64,000 bases of DNA from the NCBI GenBank assembly GCA_004010935.1, contig CP026511.1:1488001-1552000 (forward strand), given 5' to 3'. This stretch comes from Pseudomonadaceae bacterium SI-3 (GTDB taxonomy: Bacteria > Pseudomonadota > Gammaproteobacteria > Pseudomonadales > Pseudomonadaceae). The notes below the pieces were generated by a model. The model did not search any database. It was not told the origin of the DNA and saw only the letters and a list, made by a program, of their open reading frames with translations. Positions 28,962-40,191 of this stretch are shown here, piece after piece. The position numbers were made by a program, and so were the translations under genes. Within the stretch, counting starts at the first letter, position 1. Each line of letters opens with the position of its first letter.

Positions 28962-29705
28962 ATGAATCTGCAAGGCAAGGTCGCGCTGGTAACAGGCGCC
29001 AGTCGTGGTATTGGTCAGGCCATTGCGCTTGAACTTGGCCGTCAAGGCGCCATCGTGATCGGCACGGCGACCTCATCGTCAGGGGCTGAGCGCATTGCCG
29101 AGACGCTCAAAGAGAACGGCATCGAAGGTGCTGGGCTGGTGTTGGACGTCACCAGTGATGAATCAGTTGCCACCACCCTGGAGCATATTCAGCAGCACCT
29201 CGGTCAGCCGGCTATTCTGGTCAACAACGCCGGCATCACGCGGGACAACCTAATGTTGCGGATGAAAGACGACGAATGGCACGAGGTGATCAATACCAAT
29301 CTAAGTAGCCTTTATCGTTTGACCAAAGGTGTTCTGCGGGGCATGACTAAAGCCCGTTGGGGGAGAATTATCAGTATCGGTTCCGTGGTGGGTGCCATGG
29401 GTAACGCCGGACAGGTAAACTACGCCGCGGCCAAAGCCGGGCTCGAAGGTTTCAGTCGCGCGTTGGCACGTGAAGTCGGTTCGCGCGGTATCACGGTCAA
29501 TGCCGTGGCTCCGGGCTTCATCGACACAGATATGACGCGCGAGCTGCCGGAAGCTCAGCGTGACGCATTACTGGGGCAGATCCCGCTGGGTCGCCTCGGT
29601 CAGGCGGAAGAGATTGCCAAGGTCGTCGCCTTCCTAGCTTCTGACGGCGCCGCTTATGTCACGGGGGCCACTGTCCCGGTGAATGGCGGTATGTACATGA
29701 GCTAA
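28962..29705 (+). CDS. fabG: 3-oxoacyl-ACP reductase
   Basis: A 247-residue short-chain dehydrogenase. TGASRGIGQAIALEL binds NADPH, NNAGITRDNL and the catalytic serine (SIGSVVG) and YAAAK tyrosine/lysine are present, and the C terminus ends VNGGMYMS as FabG does. AAGGAGAT at 28950 sits seven bases before the ATG. It reduces 3-oxoacyl-ACP in each elongation cycle. Confidence 0.97.
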   Translation: MNLQGKVALVTGASRGIGQAIALELGRQGAIVIGTATSSSGAERIAETLKENGIEGAGLVLDVTSDESVATTLEHIQQHLGQPAILVNNAGITRDNLMLRMKDDEWHEVINTNLSSLYRLTKGVLRGMTKARWGRIISIGSVVGAMGNAGQVNYAAAKAGLEGFSRALAREVGSRGITVNAVAPGFIDTDMTRELPEAQRDALLGQIPLGRLGQAEEIAKVVAFLASDGAAYVTGATVPVNGGMYMS

Positions 29706-29818
29706 TGTGACGCCCAACGCACGTAAGCAGTCATAACGGCTGATTAGTTTCGTTATAAAACTGTGGTTTGTTTATAGACAGATGGTTGAAAGCAGGTTCA
29801 TGCTTGCCCGCTTTCAGC

Positions 29819-29846
29819 TTGAAATGCGGAAAACGCTTTCTATACA
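29819..29846 (+). promoter_or_regulatory. Promoter for acpP
   Basis: TTGAAA at 29819-29824, 16 bases, TATACA at 29841-29846, in the 191-base fabG-acpP gap. A transcript starting near 29853 would have a leader of about 44 bases. A separate promoter fits the very high demand for acyl carrier protein. Confidence 0.65.
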
Positions 29847-29896
29847 CTACCGCGCAGACCAGCTGCCTGATTTTTCCATAGGAGTGAAAACAAGGT

Positions 29897-30133
29897 ATGA
29901 GCACCATCGAAGAACGCGTCAAGAAAATCGTTGCCGAGCAACTTGGCGTCAAAGAAGAGGAAGTTACCAACAGCGCTTCCTTCGTCGAAGACTTGGGTGC
30001 CGACTCCCTTGACACCGTTGAGCTGGTGATGGCTCTGGAAGAGGAATTCGAGACCGAAATCCCTGACGAGCAAGCCGAGAAGATCACCACTGTTCAAGAA
30101 GCTATCGATTACATCAACGCGCACGCGCAGTAA
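29897..30133 (+). CDS. acpP: Acyl carrier protein
   Basis: A 78-residue acidic four-helix protein. [21 protein letters not shown] carries the serine that receives 4'-phosphopantetheine (DSL near residue 37). Sequence is near-identical to ACPs of other gammaproteobacteria. It has its own promoter and a strong terminator, so it can be expressed as a short, abundant monocistronic RNA within the fab cluster. Confidence 0.99.
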
Positions 30134-30157
30134 GTCGTAGTCCTGCTTCGAACCAGT

Positions 30158-30196
30158 AAGCCGCACTGCCTCGAAAGGGCAGTGCGGCTTTTGTTT
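30158..30196 (+). terminator. Intrinsic terminator of acpP
   Basis: AAGCCGCACTGCC, a 7-base loop, GGCAGTGCGGCTT, then TTGTTT: a 13-base-pair stem with a T-rich tail, 24 bases past the acpP stop. Some read-through to fabF is likely, since no obvious strong promoter was seen between the two genes. Confidence 0.88.
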
Positions 30197-30311
30197 GAGT
30201 TAGTTGAATGCAGCTGGTCGTGCCCGTGGCCGACATCTGTGAAGGCGGCTCTCTTTCCGTTACAGATGCGAGCGGAACAGGGCGAGTCGAATGAATGCAA
30301 GGAGAATTGCT

Positions 30312-31556
30312 GTGTCGCGTAGACGCGTCGTAATTACCGGTATGGGCATGCTCTCACCGCTGGGTAACGATGTGCCAAGCAGCTGGCAGGGGATTCTCGC
30401 CGGCCGCAGTGGTATCGGCCTTATAGAGCATATGGACCTTTCCGCCTATTCCACTCGCTTTGGCGGATCAGTCAAGAATTTCGATGTCGAGCAATACCTG
30501 CCCGCTAAAGAGGCTCGCAAACTCGACCTTTTCATCCAGTACGGACTGGCCGCCAGTTTCCAGGCAGTACGTGATTCCGGGCTGGAAATCACCGATGCCA
30601 ATCGCGAGCGTGTCGGCGTCGCCATGGGCTCGGGCATTGGTGGCCTGACCAATATCGAAAACAGCTGCAAGGCATTGATCGAGCAGGGGCCGCGCCGTAT
30701 ATCGCCGTTTTTCGTGCCGGGCTCGATCATCAACATGGTTTCGGGTTTTCTATCGATCCATCTAGGTCTGCAAGGCCCCAATTACGCCATTGCTACGGCC
30801 TGCACGACAGGTACGCATTGCATCGGCATGGCTGCGCGCAACATCGCCTATGGCGAGGCTGATGTGATGGTCGCTGGCGGGTCGGAAATGGCGGCCAGCG
30901 GGCTTGGAATAGGTGGGTTCGCCGCCGCTCGTGCGTTATCCACCCGCAATGATGATCCCGCTTCAGCCAGCCGCCCGTGGGACAAGGACCGGGATGGCTT
31001 TGTGTTGTCCGACGGCGCGGGCGCGTTGGTGCTAGAGGAGCTCGAGCATGCCAAGGCTCGCGGGGCGAAGATCTATGCCGAGCTGATTGGTTTCGGCATG
31101 AGCGCAGATGCGTTCCACATGACCTCACCGCCCGATGATGGCGCGGGTGCTGCTCGCTGCATCCGTAACGCGATCCTGGACGCGCGGATCGATGCCAAAC
31201 AAGTCGACTACATCAACGCCCATGGCACCTCGACGCCGGCCGGGGACAAGGCGGAAGCTGCTGCGATCAGAACGGTATTCGGTGATCACGCTTACGAGCT
31301 GTCGGTCAGTTCGACGAAATCGATGGTCGGCCATCTGCTTGGTGCGGCAGGCGCTGTCGAGGCAATCTTCAGCGTGCTTGCCATACGCGACCAAGTGGCG
31401 CCGCCGACGATCAACCTTGATGAGCCCGGCGAAGGATGCGACCTCGATTTCGTCCCGCATGAGGCCAAGCCGCGGACAATCAATGTTGCGGTCTCCAACT
31501 CCTTTGGTTTTGGTGGTACCAACGGGTCGCTGGTGTTCCGCCGGTTCGCCGAGTGA
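30312..31556 (+). CDS. fabF: 3-oxoacyl-ACP synthase II
   Basis: A 414-residue condensing enzyme. [14 protein letters not shown] holds the active cysteine, [11 protein letters not shown] the first histidine and [17 protein letters not shown] the lysine and second histidine. I chose GTG at 30312 because AAGGAG at 30299-30304 is ideally spaced and the protein then begins [13 protein letters not shown]; an ATG 21 bases upstream lacks such a site. FabF elongates acyl-ACP and sets the cis-vaccenate response. It overlaps pabC by GTGA. Confidence 0.96.
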   Translation: MSRRRVVITGMGMLSPLGNDVPSSWQGILAGRSGIGLIEHMDLSAYSTRFGGSVKNFDVEQYLPAKEARKLDLFIQYGLAASFQAVRDSGLEITDANRERVGVAMGSGIGGLTNIENSCKALIEQGPRRISPFFVPGSIINMVSGFLSIHLGLQGPNYAIATACTTGTHCIGMAARNIAYGEADVMVAGGSEMAASGLGIGGFAAARALSTRNDDPASASRPWDKDRDGFVLSDGAGALVLEELEHAKARGAKIYAELIGFGMSADAFHMTSPPDDGAGAARCIRNAILDARIDAKQVDYINAHGTSTPAGDKAEAAAIRTVFGDHAYELSVSSTKSMVGHLLGAAGAVEAIFSVLAIRDQVAPPTINLDEPGEGCDLDFVPHEAKPRTINVAVSNSFGFGGTNGSLVFRRFAE

Positions 31557-32370
31557 CGTTGAGCTGGGTGGATGGGCAGCCAGCTGAAGGGCTGCCCATT
31601 CATGATCGAGCACTTGCTTACGGCGACGGCCTGTTTGAAACAATCAAGGTGTTGGCCGGCCGCCCCGAACTGCTCGATCGGCATTTGCAGCGGCTGGAAC
31701 ATGGCTGCCGGCGTCTGGCGATCCCCTGCGACATCAATGGTGTAGGTAGCCAACTCATCGCTTTCAGTGCCGAGCTTGGAGAGGGTGTCGCTAAGCTCAT
31801 TGTCAGTCGAGGGGAGGGCAAGAGAGGCTATGCTCCGCCCGTCCCCTGTATGCCTCGAACCGTCCTTACCGGATCCTCCCTTCCGAACTACCCGAAAGCA
31901 CATGCCGAACAGGGCGTTCGCCTGTACCCCTGTACGACCCGTCTTGCCGAGCAGCCAATTCTGGCCGGTCTGAAGCACCTCAATCGTCTGGAGCAAGTGC
32001 TGGCCCGAGCCGAGTGGCAGGATCCGGTCTACGCCGAAGGCTTGATGCGCGACACCTCCGGGCGGGTCATCGAAGGCGTTTTCAGCAATCTGTTCATCGT
32101 CGAATCGGACAGGTTGATGACACCGTCCCTTGAGCGCTGCGGGGTCGCAGGGGTCATGCGCGAAGAGGTGCTGGAGCGTGCGCGGACTGCCGGCGTGCTG
32201 ATCCAGGTCGGCGATCTTTCGCTAGGGCAGCTATATCGCGCTGACGAGGTCTTCGTTTGTAACAGCCTGTATGGCATTTGGCCTGTTCGTCAATTGGATG
32301 CCAGTGTATGGCCGGTGGGGCCTGTCACACGTAAACTTCAAAGCCTGGTGGCTGATCTGTCGAGCAATAC

Positions 32371-32374
<4 letters not shown>
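31553..32374 (+). CDS. pabC: Aminodeoxychorismate lyase
   Basis: A 273-residue PLP enzyme of the branched-chain aminotransferase fold. [15 protein letters not shown] holds the PLP-binding lysine and [10 protein letters not shown] the cofactor-binding loop. It converts aminodeoxychorismate to p-aminobenzoate and pyruvate for folate. GTG start overlapping the fabF stop. The fabF-pabC-mltG-tmk-holB order is the standard gammaproteobacterial arrangement. Confidence 0.94.
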
Positions 32375-35049
<2,675 letters not shown>

Positions 35050-35083
35050 AATCCATCGAACTGTTGTTAGGAATGAATACCGC

Positions 35084-35440
35084 ATGAGCCTGCCTGCAAA
35101 CCTTGGTCCGCGTAACGGCATTCTGTCTCTGACCATCAAGGACAAGTCAGTGCTCTATGCGGCGTACATGCCGTTCATCAAGCATGGCGGATTGTTCATC
35201 CCAACTAACAAGAGTTACAAGCTTGGCGACGAGGTGTTCATGCTGCTGAGCCTGATGGACGAGCCGGAAAAGATCCCTGTCGCGGGTAAGGTCGTGTGGA
35301 TCACGCCCAAGGGCGCCCAAGGCAACCGGGCCGCAGGCGTTGGCGTGCAGTTCAATGAGGGTGACTCGACTGCTCGCAACAAGATTGAAACCTACCTCGC
35401 CGGCGCGATGAAATCAGACCGCCCAACGCACACCATGTAG
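35084..35440 (+). CDS. pilZ: Type IV pilus assembly protein PilZ
   Basis: A 118-residue protein, MSLPANLGPRNGILSLTIKD, equal in length and layout to P. aeruginosa PilZ. The domain is the founding PilZ fold but lacks the N-terminal RxxxR motif, as expected for this member, which does not bind c-di-GMP itself and works with PilB and FimX. It follows holB as in other pseudomonads. I chose the ATG at 35084 with GGAATGAA upstream. Confidence 0.95.
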   Translation: MSLPANLGPRNGILSLTIKDKSVLYAAYMPFIKHGGLFIPTNKSYKLGDEVFMLLSLMDEPEKIPVAGKVVWITPKGAQGNRAAGVGVQFNEGDSTARNKIETYLAGAMKSDRPTHTM

Positions 35441-35571
35441 CGTCATCGCAAGCGATCCGTTCGCTCAACTTCTTTTTGCCGTCGCTTTTTCCGCCGCGCT
35501 GATCTGACCTGACTGCAACCGATGGGCTGCTTTGCTCTACAATTGCGCGTTTTCGGTTCGGGTACTTTTCC

Positions 35572-36357
35572 ATGCTGATCGACTCGCATTGCCACCTCGA
35601 TCGTCTCGACCTTACCTTGCACGACAACTCCCTCGATGCAGCTCTGCATGCTGCGCGTCAGCGTGGTGTTGGGCATTTCCTTTGTATCGGCGTCAGCGCC
35701 GAAAATACTGCTGCGGTCAAAGCGCTTGCGCAGCGCTATGACGACGTCGATTGTTCGGTGGGGGTGCACCCGCTGGACCTCGAGCCCGGTGCCGAGCCTG
35801 CCATGGACTGGTTGCTGCAGGAACTGGACGCGCCCGGTGTCGTGGCGATCGGCGAAACAGGGCTTGACTACCACTACGAGCCTGAAGCCGCCGAGTTGCA
35901 GCAGCAATCCTTCCGTCTGCATCTCGATGCCGCACGGATCAGCGGTAAACCAGTCATCGTCCACACTCGTGCGGCTCGTGCCGACACGCTGGCGCTGCTC
36001 CGCGAAGCTTCGTTGCCGCAGGCCGGCGTACTGCATTGCTTCACCGAAGACTGGGACATGGCCAAGTCTGCCTTGGATCTCGGGTTCTATATTTCGCTAT
36101 CCGGCATCGTGACATTTCGCAACGCCGATGCCTTGCGAGATGTCGCTCGCCGTGTTCCTGCGGATCGCCTGCTAGTGGAGACGGATTCGCCTTACCTGGC
36201 CCCGATCCCCTACCGCGGCAAACCGAACCTGCCGCAGTATGTGCGCGAGGTCGCCGAGTATCTCGCTGATCTGCGCGGGGTCGGTTTCGAGATGCTGGCG
36301 TCGCAGACTACGGACAACTTCAAGCGGCTGTTTCCCTTGGCGCGCGTCAAGAACTGA
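35572..36357 (+). CDS. TatD-family metal-dependent hydrolase
   Basis: A 261-residue TIM-barrel hydrolase. DSHCHLDRLDL, IGETGLDYHYE, VHTRAARADT, HCFTEDWDM and VETDSPYLAPIPYRG supply the metal ligands typical of TatD (YcfH branch). Family members act as 3'-5' exonucleases on damaged DNA or as D-aminoacyl hydrolases; the true substrate here is open. It follows pilZ after 131 bases and ends the long plus-strand cluster. Confidence 0.92.
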   Translation: MLIDSHCHLDRLDLTLHDNSLDAALHAARQRGVGHFLCIGVSAENTAAVKALAQRYDDVDCSVGVHPLDLEPGAEPAMDWLLQELDAPGVVAIGETGLDYHYEPEAAELQQQSFRLHLDAARISGKPVIVHTRAARADTLALLREASLPQAGVLHCFTEDWDMAKSALDLGFYISLSGIVTFRNADALRDVARRVPADRLLVETDSPYLAPIPYRGKPNLPQYVREVAEYLADLRGVGFEMLASQTTDNFKRLFPLARVKN

Positions 36358-36401
36358 AGAACGCGAGCGCGTGCAAGGCGGTGTGCTTGGCGGGCCTTCT
36401 C

Positions 36402-36456
36402 TGCACATGCCGTGTACAATCCGCGCCGCTTAATGCACATGCCGGTTGCCGGCATG
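36402..36456. repeat. Direct and inverted repeats upstream of the permease
   Basis: The sequence TGCACATGCCG occurs twice, at 36401-36411 and 36434-36444. The second copy is part of the near-perfect palindrome CATGCCGG-TTG-CCGGCATG at 36438-36456. A possible -10 box TACAAT lies between the copies at 36415. This arrangement resembles an operator for the permease gene, but no known regulator site is recognised. Confidence 0.4.
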
Positions 36457-36543
36457 CGGATACGAGGGTTTGGGTTGGCGCTCAAAGCATAGCCTTCCGT
36501 CAGTCTCGTCATTTCTTCGTCACAGACCAAACTAGGTGACGCC

Positions 36544-37941
36544 ATGTCCAGCGATACGCTGCACACCGGGCCGCTTCAACGCGGCCTGAAAAACCGGCAC
36601 ATTCAGCTGATCGCGCTCGGTGGGGCTATTGGAACGGGGCTCTTCCTTGGCTCAGCCGGCGTGCTGCGCAGCGCCGGGCCGTCGATGATCCTCGGCTATG
36701 CCATCGGTGGGATGATCGCCTTCCTCATCATGCGTCAGCTCGGCGAGATGATCGTCGAGGAGCCGGTTGCGGGATCCTTCAGTCATTTTGCGCACAAATA
36801 TTGGGCCCCTTATGCAGGCTTTCTCTCCGGTTGGAATTACTGGGTGCTGTATGTCCTGGTGGGGATGGCCGAACTGACCGCGGTGGGCAAGTACGTCCAG
36901 TTTTGGTGGCCGGAGGTGCCGACCTGGGCCACCGCTGCGGTGTTTTTTGTGCTGATCAATCTGATCAACCTAGTCAACGTTAAGACCTTTGGTGAGACTG
37001 AGTTCTGGTTCGCGATCGTCAAGGTCGGAGCCATTGTCGGCATGATTGCGCTCGGCCTGTACCTCTTGCTGAGCGGCGCGGGTGGCGAACAGGCTAGCTT
37101 CAGCAACCTCTGGAGCCACGGCGGGTTCTTCCCCAACGGCATCAGCGGGATGGTCATGGCCTTGGCAATCATCATGTTTTCATTCGGCGGCTTGGAGCTG
37201 GTGGGGATCACCGCAGCTGAAGCATCCGACCCGAAGACAGTCATTCCCAAAGCCATCAATCAGGTCGTTTATCGGATTCTGATCTTCTACATTGGCGCGC
37301 TCAGCGTTCTGCTCGCGCTCTATCCTTGGGACAGTCTGCTGGAAACGCTGGGTTCGGCCGGCGACCCCTACAGCGGCAGCCCTTTCGTGCAAATCTTTTC
37401 ACTGATCGGCAGTGACACGGCTGCGCACATTCTCAACTTTGTGGTGCTGACGGCGGCTCTCTCTGTCTATAACAGCGGCGTGTATTGCAACAGTCGCATG
37501 CTGTACGGCCTGGCGGAGCAGGGCGATGCGCCGAAGGTGCTGATGACGGTTAACCGTCGTGGGGTGCCGGTGCTTGCAATCGCTGTCTCTGCACTCGTCA
37601 CCATGCTCTGTGTGCTGGTGAACTACCTGCTGCCGCAAACAGCGCTTGAGTTGCTCATGTCGTTGGTGGTTGCGGCGCTGCTGATCAACTGGGCGATGAT
37701 CAGTCTCGCCCACTTGAAGTTTCGCAAGGCAATGAAAGCGCAGGGCATCGAGCCTTCGTTCAAGGCTTTTTGGTATCCGCTCAGCAATTACATTTGCCTG
37801 GCGTTCGTAGCATTGATTGCCGCGATCATGTTGTCGATGCCCGGTCTGCGAACTTCGATCATCGCGATTCCATTTTGGGCGCTGTTTATCTGGCTGTGCT
37901 TCCGGTTGCGGCTTTCGAGCCGGCGTGCCGCGCATGGTTGA
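36544..37941 (+). CDS. Amino-acid permease (AAT family, AroP/ProY-like)
   Basis: A 465-residue transporter with about 12 membrane helices. The N terminus GLKNRHIQLIALGGAIGTGLFLG is the APC/AAT signature, followed by GPSMILGYAIGG and the helix VEEPVAGSFSHFAHKYWAPYAGF. Such proteins import amino acids with protons; the substrate group (aromatic, proline, or histidine) cannot be fixed from the motifs. It stands alone between tatD and the probable RgsA RNA and looks like a lineage-specific insertion into a conserved neighbourhood. Confidence 0.9.
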   Translation: MSSDTLHTGPLQRGLKNRHIQLIALGGAIGTGLFLGSAGVLRSAGPSMILGYAIGGMIAFLIMRQLGEMIVEEPVAGSFSHFAHKYWAPYAGFLSGWNYWVLYVLVGMAELTAVGKYVQFWWPEVPTWATAAVFFVLINLINLVNVKTFGETEFWFAIVKVGAIVGMIALGLYLLLSGAGGEQASFSNLWSHGGFFPNGISGMVMALAIIMFSFGGLELVGITAAEASDPKTVIPKAINQVVYRILIFYIGALSVLLALYPWDSLLETLGSAGDPYSGSPFVQIFSLIGSDTAAHILNFVVLTAALSVYNSGVYCNSRMLYGLAEQGDAPKVLMTVNRRGVPVLAIAVSALVTMLCVLVNYLLPQTALELLMSLVVAALLINWAMISLAHLKFRKAMKAQGIEPSFKAFWYPLSNYICLAFVALIAAIMLSMPGLRTSIIAIPFWALFIWLCFRLRLSSRRAAHG

Positions 37942-37969
37942 TACGTTGAGGCGTATGGCCACAGCGAAC

Positions 37970-38076
37970 AAAAAAAACCCGGCGTCGCTAGGAGCCGGGT
38001 CAAGACCATTAGGAGTATGAGGTCACGTCCTCGCTCCCTCAGCTGGCCGAGCAGTGGGGGGATTGCGCGGCCAGTG
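37970..38076 (-). ncRNA. rgsA: Probable small RNA RgsA (P16-like)
   Basis: On the minus strand a GC stem (CTGGCC ... GGCCAG at 38069-38074 and 38043-38048, with a C-run in its loop), a single-stranded middle, and a strong intrinsic terminator (ACCCGGC, 10-base loop, GCCGGGT, then eight Ts, 38000 down to 37970) form an RNA of about 105 bases. A CAATACT box at 38082-38088 resembles the sigma-S -10 element. In P. aeruginosa the sigma-S-dependent RNA RgsA is encoded next to tatD, which matches this position. Identity rests on position and architecture, not on an alignment. Confidence 0.6.
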
Positions 38077-38165
38077 ATTGCAGTATTGGTCCGAATCCTC
38101 AACGCTGCTGAGCGATTGCGGCGATTTTTAAACGGATTTGGAATAGTCGCGTCCAGGCTGATCGC

Positions 38166-39299
38166 TCACTTCGCGAGCAGCCCGCGAACAACCGCCAAGC
38201 TCTGCTCGATGACCGCTGGCGGCGTGTAGAAATGTGGTGAGAATCTGATCCCTCCACCACGAAGCGCACAGACGACCTGCTCCTCCTTGAGGCGTTGAAA
38301 GAGCGTCGAGTTGTCTATCCCATCGATACGGAACGTCAGAATGCCGGCTCGCCGAGCTGGATCGGTTGGGCTCAGCAATTCGGCCCCCGGCATGGCCGAT
38401 AGCTCTCGCTGGAGGTGGTCGATGCGTTCGGCCAGTGCCTGTGCCACCGTGACTATTCCCACCTCTTCCAATAAGGACAGGCTGGCTTCCAATGCCATGG
38501 CGCCGAGCAGATTCGGGCTGCCGCACTCGAAGCGCTGCGCGCTGCTCGCCGGCTGCCAATCGCTGCGGTCATAATCGCCGGCGTGCTCGAGCATATGCCA
38601 GCCGTACTCGTGAAGCTTGAGCTGATCGCGTAGATCGCTCCGGCAATAGAACACACCCAGGCCTTCTGGGCCCAGCAGCCATTTATGTCCGTCGGCCATC
38701 GCAAATGCGCACCGGCATTGCTGAGCATCGAATGGCAGCGCGCCCAGCTGTTGGATTGCGTCGATGCACAGCAGTACGCCACGTTGTTCGCAGCCTTCAC
38801 CGAGTCGCGGCAGGTCTAGCCGCAGGCCGCTCGCGTACTGCACGGCGCTGATCGCCAGCAAGCGAACGTTCGGCCCGCAGGCCGCGAGCAGGTCGCCTTC
38901 GGGATCTTCTCCCTTGAGGCTGACCTGGATGACCTCGACCCCTTGCGGCCGCAACGCCTCCCAAACTACACGGTTGGAGGGAAACTCCTCGTCGCTGATG
39001 ACGACCTGGTCACCGGGCTTCCACTCCAGTCCAAAGGCTACGAAAGACAGTGCTTCCGAGGTGTTCTTGACCAGCGCTATGTCTGCTGGGGTTGGTGCGT
39101 TCAGCAATCTGGCCAGGCGATTTCGCAGACGGGTTTCGACCGCCAGCCACTGCGGGTAGTCGCGCGCGCCAATCGTGATGTTCTGTTGGGCAAATCTGGT
39201 TACCGCATCGCTCGCACGGCGAGGCCAGGGCGAGACGGCCGCGTGATTCAGGTACCGCAAGCCGTCGATTTGGGGGAATTCGTCATTCAATGTACTCAT
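38166..39299 (-). CDS. Class V PLP-dependent aminotransferase
   Basis: A 377-residue enzyme of the cysteine desulfurase / isopenicillin-N epimerase-like group. NHAAVSPWPRRA is the N-terminal substrate loop, KNTSEALSFVAFGLEW binds cofactor phosphate, and FAMADGHKWLLGPEGLGVFYC holds the PLP lysine. There is no conserved active-site cysteine loop near the C terminus as in NifS/IscS, so a desulfurase role is unlikely. I chose the ATG at 39299 with GGAAG upstream. It is divergent from a TetR gene, which probably regulates it. Substrate unknown. Confidence 0.86.
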   Translation of the reverse strand: MSTLNDEFPQIDGLRYLNHAAVSPWPRRASDAVTRFAQQNITIGARDYPQWLAVETRLRNRLARLLNAPTPADIALVKNTSEALSFVAFGLEWKPGDQVVISDEEFPSNRVVWEALRPQGVEVIQVSLKGEDPEGDLLAACGPNVRLLAISAVQYASGLRLDLPRLGEGCEQRGVLLCIDAIQQLGALPFDAQQCRCAFAMADGHKWLLGPEGLGVFYCRSDLRDQLKLHEYGWHMLEHAGDYDRSDWQPASSAQRFECGSPNLLGAMALEASLSLLEEVGIVTVAQALAERIDHLQRELSAMPGAELLSPTDPARRAGILTFRIDGIDNSTLFQRLKEEQVVCALRGGGIRFSPHFYTPPAVIEQSLAVVRGLLAK

Positions 39300-39372
39300 A
39301 GGCAATCTTCCGTGCATTTTCTGACTAAACAGGCATAATCATCTGCTTCGATTTTTCACACTGCAGCCACTT

Positions 39373-39993
39373 ATGCAAAATGAATCCCGTAAGGTCCGCG
39401 AATTTCGCCGTCGCGAACAAGAGATTCTCGACACGGCGCTCCAGTTGTTCCTCGAACAGGGAGAAGACAGCGTCACCGTCGAGATGATCGCCGACAGGGT
39501 GGGGATCGGCAAAGGCACCATCTACAAGCACTTCAAATCAAAGGCCGAAATCTACCTGCGGCTGATGCTCGACTACGAGCGGGATCTGAACGAGCTGCTG
39601 CATTCACCGAGTCTTGATCAGGACAAAGAAGCGCTGTCTCGCGCCTACTTCGAGTTTCGCATGGGCGATCCCCAGCGCTATCGGTTGTTCGACCGTCTCG
39701 AGGAAAAGGTGGTCAAGGGTAATCAGGTACCGGAAATGGTCGAGGAGCTGCACCGTATCCGTGCCTCCAACTTCGAGCACCTAACTCAGCTGATCAAAGG
39801 GCGCATTGCCGAAGGAAAGCTGGAGGACGTGCCGCCTTATTTCCACTATTGCGCAGCCTGGGCCTTGGTACATGGGGCTGTAGCGCTCTACCACTCGCCG
39901 TTCTGGAGCAATGTTCTGGAGGATCAAGAAGGCTTCTTCCAGTTTCTTATGGATATCGGCGTGCGTATGGGCAACAAGCGCAAGCGAGACTAG
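39373..39993 (+). CDS. TetR-family transcriptional regulator
   Basis: A 206-residue repressor-type protein. The N-terminal helix-turn-helix lies at about residues 15-60 (ILDTALQLFLEQGEDSVTVEMIADRVGIGKGTIYKHFKSKAEIY covers the signature in two halves), followed by an all-helical ligand domain. The gene lies 73 bases from the divergent aminotransferase start. A gene of this type next to the tatD/rgsA neighbourhood is also found in P. aeruginosa, as far as I recall. Ligand unknown. Confidence 0.9.
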   Translation: MQNESRKVREFRRREQEILDTALQLFLEQGEDSVTVEMIADRVGIGKGTIYKHFKSKAEIYLRLMLDYERDLNELLHSPSLDQDKEALSRAYFEFRMGDPQRYRLFDRLEEKVVKGNQVPEMVEELHRIRASNFEHLTQLIKGRIAEGKLEDVPPYFHYCAAWALVHGAVALYHSPFWSNVLEDQEGFFQFLMDIGVRMGNKRKRD

Positions 39994-40191
39994 CCCAGTC
40001 TCTGCAATGTGGTGGCGTACTAATGATAGGGTCGCGGAGCATTCTCTAGAATTGAGAACGCATAAAGGTTGGTGACTGAAACGGGGCATTCGGGCTATAT
40101 AGGGCAGCGGACTTCCTCGACCGCTGCTGTGCCTTCGCGACTGCCCTGGTCGTTACTGCTGGAAAACCATCTCAGCATTTGGATTTCAGAT

